Origin: an uncultured Buttiauxella sp.
GTDB lineage: Bacteria > Pseudomonadota > Gammaproteobacteria > Enterobacterales > Enterobacteriaceae
Assembly: GCA_946480445.1 (NCBI GenBank)
Contig: CAMLJN010000012.1
Coordinates: forward strand, 55,951 to 119,950
Direction of reading: 5' to 3'
DNA: 64,000 nucleotides
Shown: piece after piece, positions 54,410 through 63,984 of the stretch
How positions within the stretch are numbered: the first letter of the stretch is position 1
Layout of the letters: each line of letters opens with the position of its first letter
The notes under the pieces: generated by a model
What the model was told of the DNA's origin: nothing
The model's database searches: none
Seen by the model: the letters and a program-made list of their open reading frames with translations, nothing else
Translations under genes and position numbers: made by a program

Positions 54410-54586
54410 TCACTCCTTCCGGTGATGCCGCTCGCGTTGACGCAGCCGGCGCGGCACGCCCTCCCCTCGGGCGAAGAGCCTGCGGCGCAACGAATGCTGC
54501 AATCGCGACAACCGCCGTAGTTTAACGAATAACCACAGCAGATAACACACCAGCGGAATAACCACGATAAGAACAGGTAATCCCAC
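54410..54586 (-). CDS. Candidate small membrane-type protein between yihI and hemN
   Basis: A 58-codon frame from GTG at 54586 to TGA at 54410. The first 21 residues are a hydrophobic helix (GLPVLIVVIPLVCYLLWLFV), followed by a strongly basic tail rich in Arg. AAAGGT lies 6 bases before the GTG. Its last codons contain the hemN ribosome site, and its stop lies 2 bases before the hemN ATG, an arrangement suitable for translational coupling. It is not in standard annotations that I recall; it could be a remnant of a longer DUF2489-type protein or chance. Confidence 0.45.
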   Translation of the reverse strand: MGLPVLIVVIPLVCYLLWLFVKLRRLSRLQHSLRRRLFARGEGVPRRLRQRERHHRKE

Positions 54587-54597
54587 GGCAGTAACCT

Positions 54598-55113
54598 TTA
54601 GTTACCACCCTTGAGCAGACGCATTAAATCGTCGGTTTTTTCTTCGTCTTCTTCGTCGTCGTCATAGGCGATACCCAGCTCTTCCATCAAAGCATCAATG
54701 CGGTCGAGTTTGGCATTCACCCAGGTTTGCTCTTCGGCGGTTAACTTCTCGCCTTCTTCAAGACGTTCCAGCAGCGCGTCCAGGCGCTCATCGTTCTCCA
54801 GCATATCCAGCTCGGCCTGTGGTGTTAGCATAGGTTTCTCGCTCTTTGGTTTGTGCTGTTTCGGTTTCGCCGCAGGGGTTTCTGTTACGCCCAGAGCGAC
54901 AGGCTTTTTGCTGCCAATGCGCGGATCTTTTGGCTGTGCAGACCCTTTTCCACCCTGCGCCTGGCTGCCGCCGTTCGCGCGGCTGCCTGCAGAATGGCCA
55001 CGGTGTTTTTTCTGACGCTTACGATCGCGAGCTTCCTGATCGATTTCTTCGCGCGATTTACGACGAGCTTTCGCCGGTTTGTTACCTTGTGACGCTGAGT
55101 TTGGTTGCTTCAT
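54598..55113 (-). CDS. yihI: Der GTPase-activating protein YihI
   Basis: A 171-aa highly charged protein (E. coli 169) that stimulates the GTPase of Der during 50S ribosome maturation. The N-terminal half is Lys/Arg-rich and unstructured ([20 protein letters not shown]); the C-terminal half is acidic, with [20 protein letters not shown] and an Asp/Glu run near the end. It lies beside csrC, as in E. coli. Confidence 0.94.
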   Translation of the reverse strand: MKQPNSASQGNKPAKARRKSREEIDQEARDRKRQKKHRGHSAGSRANGGSQAQGGKGSAQPKDPRIGSKKPVALGVTETPAAKPKQHKPKSEKPMLTPQAELDMLENDERLDALLERLEEGEKLTAEEQTWVNAKLDRIDALMEELGIAYDDDEEDEEKTDDLMRLLKGGN

Positions 55114-55180
55114 GGTGAGTTGTCTTAAGCCGTTTTATTCAGTATAGAATTGCGGCGGAATCTAGCAGAAAGCAAGCAAA

Positions 55181-55412
55181 GAAAAAAGGCGGCAGGTTAA
55201 CCCGTCGCCTTTTTTCTGATCTCACGGCCCTAACAGGCCACACATTCCGTGTCTGCACTCGACGCCTTGTCTGTCCTTTTGCAAGCAACTTTCCTTGTTT
55301 TGTCCGTTTCCATTTACTGCGTTGCTGAACGCTGCTTCCTGCTTTCCGTCGTCCTGACGTTCCCGAACCCTCGTCCTGAGTTGCTATCCTTTTTGGCTCC
55401 CGCGCCTGTGAT
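55181..55412 (-). ncRNA. csrC: CsrC small regulatory RNA
   Basis: The intergenic region between yihI and engB, read on the minus strand, contains about twelve GGA motifs (for example CTCAGGACGAGGG, GTCAGGACGACGGAAAG and ATGGAAACGGAC). It ends in a terminator hairpin at 55182-55215 (AAAAAAGGCGACGGG / CTGCCGCCTTTTTT) followed by TTTGCTTGCTTTCT, which matches the E. coli CsrC 3' end. CsrC titrates the RNA-binding regulator CsrA. The 5' end is estimated from a possible -35 TTGTCG and -10 TAAAGT (55422-55417); the body has diverged from E. coli but location, GGA density and terminator agree. Confidence 0.85.
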
Positions 55413-55673
55413 GCCTACTTTACGCTTAACCCTGAACTCGACAAGGTTATCCTTTTGCTTAAGTTAAGACGCACAAAAGACCATTTTCTTTAAGCTTATG
55501 TTTTTAACTTGTTTTTTCTAAATATCCGACCATACGTAATGACAATCTCTGCCATCAGCACTGGCAAATATCTCACATTTGATAAGGGGATATCTGCACT
55601 CTGTGAGAAACACGGTCTTTTCTGCCCGTTCAGGTATAATCCCCTCAATGCTCATCCTGAGGGAGACAACCTT

Positions 55674-56309
55674 TTGACAAACTGGAACTATCAACTGACC
55701 CACTTCGTGCTTAGCGCACCGGACATTCGCCATTTACCTTCTGATACCGGTATTGAGGTTGCTTTCGCAGGCCGCTCTAACGCGGGCAAATCAAGTGCGT
55801 TAAATACGCTGACCAACCAGAAGAGCCTTGCGCGTACCAGTAAAACCCCCGGCCGTACCCAGCTTATCAACCTGTTCGAAGTAGCCGACGGGAAGCGTCT
55901 GGTGGATTTACCGGGCTATGGCTACGCAGAGGTCCCGGAAGAAGTAAAACTCAAATGGCAGCGTGCGCTGGGTGAATACCTGCAAAAACGTAATAGCCTC
56001 AAAGGGCTGGTGGTGCTTATGGACATTCGCCATCCGCTAAAAGATCTCGATCAGCAGATGGTCAACTGGGCCGTGGCCAGCAATATCGAGGTCATGATTT
56101 TGCTGACTAAAGCAGACAAGCTGGCTTCCGGCGCCCGTAAAGCACAGCTTAATATGGTGCGCGAGGCAGCGGCGGCATTTGGCGGCAATATTGAGATCGA
56201 AGCATTCTCATCGCTGAAGAAAATCGGCGTTGATAAGCTGCGTCAGAAGCTGGACAGCTGGTACAACGACATTCCACCGGCGGTGGAAGAAGAAGCGCCA
56301 GAAGAGTAA
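55674..56309 (+). CDS. engB: Ribosome biogenesis GTP-binding protein EngB (YsxC)
   Basis: Essential GTPase in 50S subunit assembly, 211 aa (E. coli YihA 210). G1 is [15 protein letters not shown]3 is [10 protein letters not shown]4 is LLTKADKL. The start is the TTG at 55674 because [16 protein letters not shown] and the preceding TNWNYQ align with E. coli residue 1 onward, and GAGGGAG lies upstream. An ATG further upstream would add 55 unrelated residues. A -10-like TATAAT is at 55635-55640. Confidence 0.95.
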   Translation: MTNWNYQLTHFVLSAPDIRHLPSDTGIEVAFAGRSNAGKSSALNTLTNQKSLARTSKTPGRTQLINLFEVADGKRLVDLPGYGYAEVPEEVKLKWQRALGEYLQKRNSLKGLVVLMDIRHPLKDLDQQMVNWAVASNIEVMILLTKADKLASGARKAQLNMVREAAAAFGGNIEIEAFSSLKKIGVDKLRQKLDSWYNDIPPAVEEEAPEE

Positions 56310-56315
56310 AAAATC

Positions 56316-56337
56316 AAACGGGTTCGCCCGTTTTTTT
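56316..56337 (+). terminator. Terminator after engB
   Basis: AAACGGG-TTCG-CCCGTTT is a 7-bp stem with a TTCG loop followed by a T run, 6 bases after the engB stop. It also separates engB from the convergent Spot 42 gene. Confidence 0.9.
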
Positions 56338-56352
56338 CTGGATTGCGCCCAA

Positions 56353-56460
56353 TAAAAAACGCCCCAGTCATAACTGACTGGGGCGGCTAAATATTCAGCC
56401 AAATCCGATTACGTGAAGTAAAAGGTCTGAAAGATAGAACATCTTACCTCTGTACCCTAC
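56353..56460 (-). ncRNA. spf: Spot 42 small RNA
   Basis: Hfq-binding sRNA of about 108 bases that represses galK and other carbon-use mRNAs; in E. coli it is repressed by cAMP-CRP. The minus-strand sequence begins GTAGGGTACAGAGGTAAGAT and ends in the terminator CGCCCCAGTCA / TGACTGGGGCG with a T run, matching E. coli almost base for base apart from one fewer T in the ATATTTTAGCC stretch and a changed terminator loop base. It lies just downstream of polA on the same strand, as in E. coli. A possible -10 TAGAGT lies just upstream. Confidence 0.96.
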
Positions 56461-56607
56461 GCGTTTAACTCTACTCCTTTTTATCCGGCTGAAAAAGCAT
56501 TTTTTGTAGTTTTTTTTCACTATTTGCATACCGTTCTTGAAGCATCATCACAAAACGCTATGACTTATGTTGCTTAGTTACAAAAAAATGACATCAAAAC
56601 TGCTGCA

Positions 56608-59394
56608 TTAATGGGCTTCATCCCAGTTAGCCCCGCTGCCTACTTCAACTAACAGCGGCACATCCAGTTTCATGCTGCCTTCCATAAGCTCGTGGACCTT
56701 TTTGGTCACCGCTTCGACATCATCTTTATGCACTTCAAACACCAGTTCATCGTGAACCTGCATGATCATTTTTACGCGCGGCTTATCTTTTTGCAGCCAC
56801 GCATCAACGGCGATCATCGCGCGTTTAATGATGTCGGCTGCGGTACCCTGCATCGGGGCGTTGATTGCCGCACGCTCGGCGCCTGCACGGCGTGCAGCGT
56901 TACTGGAATTGATGTCCGGCAGATACAGTCGACGCCCGTCCAGGGTTTCCACATAGCCCTTCTCTTTGGCCTGAGCGCGAGTGCGCTCCATATAGTCAAG
57001 CACGCCTGGGTAACGCTCAAAGTAAAGATCCATGTACTTCTGCGATTCTTTACGCGGGATATTGAGCTGGCGCGACAGGCCAAAGGCGCTCATGCCGTAA
57101 ATCAGACCAAAGTTGATCGCTTTCGCGCTGCGGCGCTGTTCGCCGGTCACGCTCTCCAGCGGCAGGCCAAAGACTTCAGCCGCCGTTGCGCGGTGAATAT
57201 CCTTCCCTTCTGCAAAGGCGGTTAGCAGGCCTTTATCGCGGGAGAGATGCGCCATGATGCGTAGCTCAATCTGCGAGTAGTCAGCAGAGACAATCACATA
57301 GTCATCAGGTGCGATAAATGCCTGACGGATACGACGACCTTCTTCATTGCGCACCGGAATGTTCTGCAGGTTAGGCTCGGTGGAGGACAGACGCCCCGTC
57401 GCCGCAACCGCCTGATGATAAGACGTATGTACCCGCCCGGTTTTTGGGTTAATCATCAGCGGCAGTTTATCGGTATAGGTCGACTTCAGCTTCGCAAGGC
57501 CTCGGTGCTCCAGAATAACTTTCGGCAACGGGTAGTCCAGCGCGAGCTCTTCCAGCACCTCTTCTGAGGTTGAGGGGGCGCCGCCCGGCGTTTTCTTCAG
57601 CGGCTTAATGCCCTGCTTTTCAAACAGAATGGTTTGCAACTGCTTTGGCGAAGAGAGATTAAATGGCTCGCCCGCGATTTCGTGAGCTTTAAGCTCCAGT
57701 TCAGCAAGGCGTTTAGTAAGCTGCTCAGAATGCGTATGTAAAATAGCGGGGTCAATCTTCACGCCGTTACGCTCAATGCGCGACAGCACCGGCACCAGCG
57801 GCATTTCAATGTTATTAAAGACGTTCAGCGGACCTTCGCTTTTCTCAAGCTTGGGCCACATTTTCAGATGCAGCTGCAAAGTAACATCCGCATCTTCCGC
57901 GGCGTAACGCCCTGCCTGCTCCAGATCGATTTGGTTGAAGGTCAGCTGCTTTTTACCTTTGCCCGCAATCTCTTCGAAGGTAATGGTTTTGTGCTTGAGC
58001 CAGCGATCGGCCAGGCTATCCATATCATGGCGACCCGCGACGCTGTCGAGAATATAAGACTCCAGCATAGTGTCAAAAGCGATACCGCGCAGCTCAATAC
58101 CATAGTTGCCCACAATACCCCGGTCATATTTCAGGTTCTGGCCAACTTTAAGCGCTTTTTCATCTTCAAGCAGAGGTTTGAGAAGCTCAAGCACGCGCTC
58201 GCGGGAAAGCTGATCGGGCGCGTCAATATAGTCATGTGCCACCGGGATATAGCAGGCGACACCAGGTTCGGTCGCAAATGAAAGTCCCACCAGATTGGCG
58301 CTGACGTTATCCAGGCTGTCAGTTTCGGTATCAAAGGCGAAAAATGGCGCTTTCTTCAGACGTTCGATCCACTCGACCAGCACATCTTCTTCAAGGATAG
58401 TGACGTAGTTGTCATAAGAAAGTGCACTGGCTGGCTCTTCAGGCTCGGCTTCCTGTTCCACTTCTTTACGGGACTGGGCGGCGGCTTTGCTGCCTTTAGC
58501 CTGTAGCCATTTGCCGTCTTCCACATCGGTAATCCAGCGTTTGAATTCGTATTGCCTGAACAGATCCAGCAGCTCCGTCGCCGCAGGTGGCTGAACCTCA
58601 AGCTGCTCGCAGGTCAGCTCCAGCTCAACATCTGTTTTAATGGTGGCCAGCTTGTAGGAGAGATAGGCCACCTCTTTGCTTTGCTCGAGCTTAGCGGCCA
58701 TTGTTTTTGCACCGCGGAAACTCAGTTCAGCTATTTTCTCCGGGTTGGCATACAGTGCATCCAGCCCGCCTAATCCCTGTAGCAACGCCTGAGCCGTTTT
58801 CTCGCCCACGCCGGGTACGCCCGGAATGTTATCTGAGGAATCCCCCATCAAAGCCAGGAAATCAATGATCAGTTCCGGCGGCACACCGTATTTAGTACGA
58901 ACTTCTTCTGGCCCAAGAATAGTATTGGTCATGGTGTTAATAAGGGTCACACCCGGCGTAACAAGCTGTGCCATGTCTTTGTCACCGGTGCTGATCAACA
59001 CAGGTCGCCCTGCTTTTTCTGCCTCCAGCGCAAGCGTACCAATAACATCGTCAGCCTCGACGCCCGATACCGCCAGCAGGGGCAGACCCATCGCTTTAAC
59101 CATGGCATGTAAAGGTTCAATTTGAGCGCGCAGATCATCCGGCATGGGGGGACGATGCGATTTGTAATGCTCAAACAGCTCATCACGGAACGTTTTACCT
59201 TTGGCATCGAAGACAACTGCAGCATGTGTCGGCTGATACTGCAACAACAGGCTGCGCAGCATATTCAGGACACCGTACATGGCTCCTGTTGGTTCGCCAC
59301 GGCTATTGGTCAGAGGAGGAAAGGCGTGATAGGCCCGATAAAGATAGGACGAGCCATCAACGAGGATAAGAGGATTTTGCGCGATCTGAACCAT
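56608..59394 (-). CDS. polA: DNA polymerase I
   Basis: 928-aa repair and Okazaki-fragment polymerase, the E. coli length. It has an N-terminal 5'-3' exonuclease ([34 protein letters not shown]), a 3'-5' proofreading domain ([16 protein letters not shown]) and a polymerase domain with motif [18 protein letters not shown], motif [20 protein letters not shown] and motif [14 protein letters not shown]. The ATG at 59394 matches E. coli; a 30-codon upstream extension is not used. The upstream region contains a DnaA box. Confidence 0.98.
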   Translation of the reverse strand: MVQIAQNPLILVDGSSYLYRAYHAFPPLTNSRGEPTGAMYGVLNMLRSLLLQYQPTHAAVVFDAKGKTFRDELFEHYKSHRPPMPDDLRAQIEPLHAMVKAMGLPLLAVSGVEADDVIGTLALEAEKAGRPVLISTGDKDMAQLVTPGVTLINTMTNTILGPEEVRTKYGVPPELIIDFLALMGDSSDNIPGVPGVGEKTAQALLQGLGGLDALYANPEKIAELSFRGAKTMAAKLEQSKEVAYLSYKLATIKTDVELELTCEQLEVQPPAATELLDLFRQYEFKRWITDVEDGKWLQAKGSKAAAQSRKEVEQEAEPEEPASALSYDNYVTILEEDVLVEWIERLKKAPFFAFDTETDSLDNVSANLVGLSFATEPGVACYIPVAHDYIDAPDQLSRERVLELLKPLLEDEKALKVGQNLKYDRGIVGNYGIELRGIAFDTMLESYILDSVAGRHDMDSLADRWLKHKTITFEEIAGKGKKQLTFNQIDLEQAGRYAAEDADVTLQLHLKMWPKLEKSEGPLNVFNNIEMPLVPVLSRIERNGVKIDPAILHTHSEQLTKRLAELELKAHEIAGEPFNLSSPKQLQTILFEKQGIKPLKKTPGGAPSTSEEVLEELALDYPLPKVILEHRGLAKLKSTYTDKLPLMINPKTGRVHTSYHQAVAATGRLSSTEPNLQNIPVRNEEGRRIRQAFIAPDDYVIVSADYSQIELRIMAHLSRDKGLLTAFAEGKDIHRATAAEVFGLPLESVTGEQRRSAKAINFGLIYGMSAFGLSRQLNIPRKESQKYMDLYFERYPGVLDYMERTRAQAKEKGYVETLDGRRLYLPDINSSNAARRAGAERAAINAPMQGTAADIIKRAMIAVDAWLQKDKPRVKMIMQVHDELVFEVHKDDVEAVTKKVHELMEGSMKLDVPLLVEVGSGANWDEAH

Positions 59395-59525
59395 AGTGTT
59401 CCATTCCATGCCTGGTTTTAAATTTATAGCTAAAGGATGCCATACCCGGGCCAAAAACATGAACTTTTGGGACGGATTAGGCAAAAAGTTTTGCAGATCT
59501 TCTCGATCCCATCGCGGATCCGTGC

Positions 59526-59534
59526 TGTGGATAA
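59526..59534 (-). promoter_or_regulatory. DnaA box upstream of polA
   Basis: On the minus strand this reads TTATCCACA, the perfect DnaA-box consensus, about 130 bases before the polA start. DnaA control of polA has been reported in E. coli; use here is inferred. Confidence 0.65.
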
Positions 59535-59773
59535 CTTTGTGTATACTTTTATAACTAATTCATATCCCGAAGTAATTTTATTATTCACCTGAATATATTA
59601 TGTTTTACATCAATAGGTTATAGTAATGGCTGGCGGTATGAATTGCATCCCTCGCGGGATTGTCTGATGTGGATATAAAAACAAATTATGTGATAAGCGG
59701 CGAGCCATTTCAGGCGTATTGACATCCCATTGAGGTGCCAGCAGCTTTTAGGGTAATCCCGGACGTTAAACTC

Positions 59774-59782
59774 TGATAAAAT
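59774..59782 (+). promoter_or_regulatory. Candidate extended -10 for yihG
   Basis: TGATAAAAT (TGn plus TAAAAT) lies 59 bases before the yihG ATG. No good -35 at matching distance. Confidence 0.35.
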
Positions 59783-59841
59783 TCTTCGCTTACCATCCTT
59801 CCATCCATAGCCCTTTTCATAACCTTCTGAAAATTATTCTT

Positions 59842-60747
59842 ATGTCGAGATTGCTGGCTGCCAGCACGCTAATTTTAAGCGTTGCCCTTACTATTCTGCT
59901 TACGGTGGCCTGCTCCGTGCCTATCATCATGGCGGGCATCATCAAGTTGCTGTTACCCATACCTGCAATCTGGCGCTCAATCTCCCGGTTTGCCGATTTT
60001 ATGATGTACTGCTGGTGTGAAGGGCTGGCCCAGCTTTTACGGCTCAACCCTCACCTGAAGTGGGACGTTAAAGGCCTTGAAACGCTCAGCAAGAGAAACT
60101 GGTACCTGCTGATCTGCAACCATCGCAGTTGGGCGGACATTGTGATTTTGTGCGTGCTGTTTCGCAAACATATCCCGATGAATAAATACTTTCTCAAACA
60201 GCAGCTGGCCTGGATACCTTTTCTCGGCTTGTCCTGCTGGGCGCTGGATATGCCCTTTATGAAACGCTACTCCCGCAGCTATTTATTACGCCATCCGGAG
60301 CGGCGCGGCAAAGACGTGGAAACCACACGCCGTTCCTGCGAAAAATTCCGTTTGCATCCCACCACGATAGTTAACTTCGTTGAAGGGTCCAGGTTTACTC
60401 AGGAAAAGCGTCTTGAAACGCGTTCGGTTTTTCAGCACCTTTTACCCCCCAAGGCCGCTGGGATTGCAATGGCACTGAACGTGCTTGGAGAACAGTTCGA
60501 CAAGCTGCTAAACGTTACGCTTTGCTGCCCTGAAAATACGCGCTCGCCATTCTATGACATGCTAAGCGGGAAAATGACGAGGATCGTTGTGCGCGTCTCG
60601 CTGGTGGCTATCGAAGAAGATTTGCACGGAGACTATGCTAACGACAAAAACTTCAAGCGCCGTTTTCAGTCCTGGCTTAATGCGCTATGGCATGAAAAAG
60701 ATGTGTTGATGGCAAGCCTGATGCAAAAGAAGAAAGCCGGTCAATGA
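59842..60747 (+). CDS. yihG: Inner-membrane acyltransferase YihG
   Basis: A 301-aa PlsC-type (1-acyl-sn-glycerol-3-phosphate) acyltransferase; in E. coli YihG is a second LPA acyltransferase affecting membrane lipid composition. A long N-terminal hydrophobic region (about residues 8-45) anchors it. The HX4D catalytic motif is NHRSWADI, and the acceptor-binding motif is FVEGSRFT. E. coli's protein has about nine extra N-terminal residues; here the first ATG in frame is at 59842. A hairpin overlaps its stop codon. Confidence 0.92.
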   Translation: MSRLLAASTLILSVALTILLTVACSVPIIMAGIIKLLLPIPAIWRSISRFADFMMYCWCEGLAQLLRLNPHLKWDVKGLETLSKRNWYLLICNHRSWADIVILCVLFRKHIPMNKYFLKQQLAWIPFLGLSCWALDMPFMKRYSRSYLLRHPERRGKDVETTRRSCEKFRLHPTTIVNFVEGSRFTQEKRLETRSVFQHLLPPKAAGIAMALNVLGEQFDKLLNVTLCCPENTRSPFYDMLSGKMTRIVVRVSLVAIEEDLHGDYANDKNFKRRFQSWLNALWHEKDVLMASLMQKKKAGQ

Positions 60748-60758
60748 CCGGCTTTCTT
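60730..60758. terminator. Bidirectional terminator between yihG and dsbA
   Basis: A symmetric 11-bp stem AAGAAAGCCGG / CCGGCTTTCTT encloses the yihG stop codon in its 7-base loop. The A/T-rich flanks fit termination of both convergent genes. Confidence 0.8.
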
Positions 60759-60760
60759 TC

Positions 60761-61384
60761 TTACTTTTTCTCTACCAGGAAGCGGGTCACGTCTGCGTAC
60801 TGTTTAAGCATCGCGTCCATGCTGCTGGTATCCATGCCCTGCGGATTGAGCTGGTATTTGCCGTTAACGAAGATCGCAGGTACACCCTGCAACTGCAGAT
60901 CGGCTGCGGCTTTCTCCTGTTGAGCAACCAGTGATTTCACCACAAAGCTGTTCCAGGCAGCATCATACTCTTCCGGCTTCACGCCGGCATCAATGAATAC
61001 CTGACGGATATCTGCTACGTTCTGAATAGTTTGTTTTTTCTGTACCGCTTCAAACATCGGTGCGGTGATTTTATCTTCCACACCCAGCGCAAGTGCGACC
61101 GCCCATGCCTGAGTCAGATCTTTGCCCAACGGGCCCAGGAACTCAACGTGGTACTTGGTCATTTTGGTGCCTTCCGGCAGTTTTTTCTTCACGTTTTCAG
61201 AAACATGAAGCACTTCTTCAAACTGGTAGCAGTGCGGGCAATAGAAAGAGAAAAACTCTAATACCTGCGGTTCACCTGCGACGGGTTTCTCGAGGGTAAT
61301 ATACTCTTTACCGTCGGTGAACTGGGCTGCAGAGGCACTAAAGGCCAGAATCATACCCGCTAGTGCCAGCCAAATTTTCTTCAT
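60761..61384 (-). CDS. dsbA: Periplasmic thiol:disulfide oxidoreductase DsbA
   Basis: Introduces disulfide bonds into exported proteins and is re-oxidised by DsbB. 207 aa (E. coli 208). A cleavable signal peptide [19 protein letters not shown] is followed by [10 protein letters not shown]. The active site is FYCPHCYQF (CPHC), and the cis-Pro loop is [11 protein letters not shown]. It lies 27 bases downstream of srkA, as the second gene of that operon. Confidence 0.98.
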   Translation of the reverse strand: MKKIWLALAGMILAFSASAAQFTDGKEYITLEKPVAGEPQVLEFFSFYCPHCYQFEEVLHVSENVKKKLPEGTKMTKYHVEFLGPLGKDLTQAWAVALALGVEDKITAPMFEAVQKKQTIQNVADIRQVFIDAGVKPEEYDAAWNSFVVKSLVAQQEKAAADLQLQGVPAIFVNGKYQLNPQGMDTSSMDAMLKQYADVTRFLVEKK

Positions 61385-61411
61385 AATCCACTTTCTCCTG
61401 AATAGTACTGA

Positions 61412-62398
61412 TTAATACATTGGCGTTAATTGTAATGGGGGTTCACGCAGAACCCGAACCTGCTCTGTAAAGGTTGCAGTTTGTCTTCGCCAGTAATCTT
61501 CCTCGGTAAGCCAGGGAAAATTTCTGGGGAAAGCGGGATCGTCCCAGCGCCGAATAACCCACGCAAGGTAATAGACCATACGCATCGCGCGCAAAGGTTC
61601 TATCAAAGCGATCTCGGACGATTCAAAGGGGGTAAACTCTTCATAAGCTTCAATAATAGTTTCAAGCTGCATGCGCTGCTCGGCCTTATCACCGTTAAGC
61701 AGCATCCAGATATCCTGCACCGCCGGACCATTACGGGCGTCATCGAGATCGACAAACAGCGGGCCATCGCGCCAGAGAATGTTTCCCGGGTGGCAATCTC
61801 CGTGCAATCGCAAAGCATCGAAGCGATCATGCCAGTGCAGTTTTACCTCTTCAATCAGCGCATCCGTGGCGCTCAGAAAAGCCGTCTTCAATGCCTTTGG
61901 AATCAATGAAGTTGTTTCAAACAGCGCCCGTGGCTCAAACAAATATTCCGCCAGACCAATAGCGGGTCGCCGCTCAAAAAGCTTACGTCGCCCGGTCTGA
62001 TGAATACGCCCAAGGTAGCGCCCAACCCATTCCATCTGATCAAGGTTATCTGTTTCGTACTGCCGTCCTCCCAGACTAGGGAAGACTGCAAACATAAACC
62101 CCTGATGGCGAAGTAAAGTCTGACCAGAAAACTGCAAAGGTGCGGCGACAGGCACTTCATCGGCCTGTAATTCCAGGGAAAACTGGTGTTCTTCCTCGAT
62201 TTGCCCGGCAGACCAACGGTGCGGACGATAGAATTTGACCACATAGCGTTTGCGGTCCTCGTCCTGGAACTGATAGACGCGGTTCTCAAAGCTATTGAGG
62301 GGGGTCAGCCCGGAATCCACCCGAATACCCCGATCGAACAGAGCATCCATGATGGTATCCGGATGTAGGGTCTGAAAATTGAAAGCGCTGTCTGTCAT
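61412..62398 (-). CDS. srkA: Stress response kinase SrkA (YihE/RdoA)
   Basis: A 328-aa eukaryotic-like Ser/Thr kinase of the APH/choline-kinase fold, E. coli length, linked to Cpx stress response and protection from programmed death. The catalytic loop is LHGDCHPGNILWRDG (Asp and Asn) and the metal-binding motif is FVDLDDA. It precedes dsbA, which in E. coli is partly transcribed from the same upstream promoter. Confidence 0.96.
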   Translation of the reverse strand: MTDSAFNFQTLHPDTIMDALFDRGIRVDSGLTPLNSFENRVYQFQDEDRKRYVVKFYRPHRWSAGQIEEEHQFSLELQADEVPVAAPLQFSGQTLLRHQGFMFAVFPSLGGRQYETDNLDQMEWVGRYLGRIHQTGRRKLFERRPAIGLAEYLFEPRALFETTSLIPKALKTAFLSATDALIEEVKLHWHDRFDALRLHGDCHPGNILWRDGPLFVDLDDARNGPAVQDIWMLLNGDKAEQRMQLETIIEAYEEFTPFESSEIALIEPLRAMRMVYYLAWVIRRWDDPAFPRNFPWLTEEDYWRRQTATFTEQVRVLREPPLQLTPMY

Positions 62399-62474
62399 CC
62401 AGGCAACCGGCAGTAAAGACGAATAGTTTAGGATAACATTTCAAAGCGACCAAAGTGGCCTGGCTTACAAGCTT

Positions 62475-62744
62475 TTACTCTTTAATCACGCCCCGCGCCC
62501 GCAGCAGAGCCGTTTTAAAGTCCTCTTCGTAATCCTTCTGAATGCCAGGAATCACAGCATCTTTCGCTGAATCACGCATTTTCAGGTGATAGATCAGCAC
62601 ATCATCAGTGAGATCGGTCAATTCACCGGTATAGCCTGACTCTTTGGCAAGTTTCTGCAAAAATTGGATCAGGTTAAGGTCGGGTTCTTTTTGCCAGGCA
62701 GGCTGAAGCAGCTCGAGCAGCTCGTTAAGACGTTTGCATTTCAT
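62475..62744 (-). CDS. yihD: DUF1040 protein YihD
   Basis: An 89-aa small soluble acidic/basic helical protein, the E. coli length, starting [20 protein letters not shown]. The ATG at 62744 has AAGGAG upstream; a longer frame adds 11 residues without support. Function unknown. It lies upstream of srkA on the same strand and is divergent from mobA, with a 72-base spacer. Confidence 0.95.
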   Translation of the reverse strand: MKCKRLNELLELLQPAWQKEPDLNLIQFLQKLAKESGYTGELTDLTDDVLIYHLKMRDSAKDAVIPGIQKDYEEDFKTALLRARGVIKE

Positions 62745-62816
62745 GTTAATTCTCCTTTCACATGCGAATGTGTCCACGTTAGCAGGCTCAAACCCACATT
62801 AAAAGAGGCGATATTA

Positions 62817-63398
62817 GTGAGACGTTTAAGCGAAGTAAAAGGGGTTGTGCTGGCCGGCGGTCGAGCCACACGCATGGGCGGTCAGGATAAGGGACTCGTT
62901 GCGTTAAACGGCTTACCTCTCTTCCAACACGTCATCAGAAGATTAGCGCCCCAGGTCAGTGAAGTGGCGATCAGTGCAAACCGTAATATAGATATTTATC
63001 AATCAGTTGGTATGAGGGTGGTCCGTGACAGTCTGCCTGATTATCCCGGCCCGCTGGCAGGAATCCTCTCAGCAATGCAGGTTCTGAAGAGCGAATGGTT
63101 CCTCTTTTGCCCCTGTGATACACCCAATATTCCTGAAGATCTTGCCGCCAGGCTATGGGATACCCGTGGACAATCGCCTGCTGTATGGGTAAATGATGGC
63201 CAGCGTGATCATCCCACAATTGCACTTGTGCACAAAAAATTAGCTCCCCCACTACAAAACTATCTGGCAGCGGGTGAACGACGCGTGATGGTTTTTCTGC
63301 GTGAGGCGGGCGGTCATGCCGTGGTGTTTGCCGATCGGATGGATAGCTTTATCAATGTTAATTCACCGCAAGATCTGGCTCAGTGGGAGGGCAGGTAA
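62817..63398 (+). CDS. mobA: Molybdenum cofactor guanylyltransferase
   Basis: Adds GMP to molybdopterin to form the bis-MGD cofactor of nitrate, formate and DMSO enzymes. 193 aa (E. coli 194). The GTP-binding motif is [18 protein letters not shown], and the segments [10 protein letters not shown] and [11 protein letters not shown] carry the metal-binding Asp. The start is the GTG at 62817 with GAGG 8 bases upstream; no ATG gives a matching N-terminus. It is followed immediately by mobB. Confidence 0.95.
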   Translation: MRRLSEVKGVVLAGGRATRMGGQDKGLVALNGLPLFQHVIRRLAPQVSEVAISANRNIDIYQSVGMRVVRDSLPDYPGPLAGILSAMQVLKSEWFLFCPCDTPNIPEDLAARLWDTRGQSPAVWVNDGQRDHPTIALVHKKLAPPLQNYLAAGERRVMVFLREAGGHAVVFADRMDSFINVNSPQDLAQWEGR

Positions 63399-63905
63399 AT
63401 GATACCTCTGCTGGCGATTGCAGCCTGGAGCGGCACAGGCAAAACAACGCTGCTGAAACGTCTGATCCCTTTGCTTCATGAGCAGGGTATACGTCCGGGT
63501 CTAATTAAACACACGCATCATGATATGGATGTAGATAAACCCGGAAAAGACAGCTACGAATTACGCAAAGCAGGTGCCACGCAGACAATTGTAGCCAGTA
63601 AGAAACGCTGGGCGTTGATGACCGAAACGCCTGAAGAAAATGAGCTGGATTTACACCGGCTCGCCAGCAGGATGGATGCCTCTTCTCTGGATCTGGTTCT
63701 CGTAGAAGGATTTAAGCATGAGGCCGTGCCAAAGATGCTGCTTTATCGCGAAGGCCTTGCGCACAGGCCAGAAGCGCTGGAGATCGACGAGCACGTTATT
63801 GCTGTCGCCAGCGACATCGCTATTCACGGCCTTAAAATACCCGTCATAGATATCAATGCACCTGAGAAGATCGCTGCTTTTATCGCGCAATGGCTCGGGA
63901 AATGA
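63399..63905 (+). CDS. mobB: Molybdopterin-guanine dinucleotide biosynthesis adaptor MobB
   Basis: GTP-binding P-loop protein assisting MobA, not essential for cofactor formation. 168 aa (E. coli 175). The Walker A motif is WSGTGKTTLLKRL near residue 10. Further motifs are KHTHHDMDVDKPGKDSYELR and VLVEGFKHE. Its ATG abuts the mobA stop without a gap. The E. coli protein carries a few extra N-terminal residues. Confidence 0.95.
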   Translation: MIPLLAIAAWSGTGKTTLLKRLIPLLHEQGIRPGLIKHTHHDMDVDKPGKDSYELRKAGATQTIVASKKRWALMTETPEENELDLHRLASRMDASSLDLVLVEGFKHEAVPKMLLYREGLAHRPEALEIDEHVIAVASDIAIHGLKIPVIDINAPEKIAAFIAQWLGK

Positions 63906-63910
63906 ACGTT

Positions 63911-63938
63911 ACCAGCCCTGTTGGCTGGTAAGTTTTTT
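63911..63938 (+). terminator. Terminator after mobB
   Basis: A 7-bp stem ACCAGCC / GGCTGGT with a 5-base loop is followed by a T run, 5 bases after the mobB stop. Confidence 0.85.
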
Positions 63939-63955
63939 ATAAATTGCAGACGGCA

Positions 63956-63984
63956 AAAAGCCCTGCACTCTGTGCAGGGCTTTT
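63956..63984. terminator. Second terminator near right edge
   Basis: A 12-bp symmetric stem AAAAGCCCTGCA / TGCAGGGCTTTT with a 5-base loop. It probably ends a leftward transcript entering from the right, likely a ribosomal RNA operon, and backs up mobB termination. Confidence 0.75.

Larger units (their letters stand above)
59395..59841. promoter_or_regulatory. Divergent polA-yihG intergenic region
   Basis: A 447-base spacer without a convincing gene. It should hold the leftward polA promoter and rightward yihG promoter. Recognised elements are the DnaA box at 59526-59534 and an extended -10 candidate at 59774-59782. The stretch around 59550-59620 is A+T-rich; no repeat or RNA gene was recognised there. 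Confidence 0.6.

Noticed and set aside
55509..55673. 55-residue N-terminal extension of engB
   Set aside because: Crosses the likely promoter and has no homologue; the TTG start matches the family.
59719..59724. Perfect TTGACA -35 upstream of yihG
   Set aside because: No -10-like hexamer at 16-18 bases; spacing to the extended -10 at 59777 is far too long.
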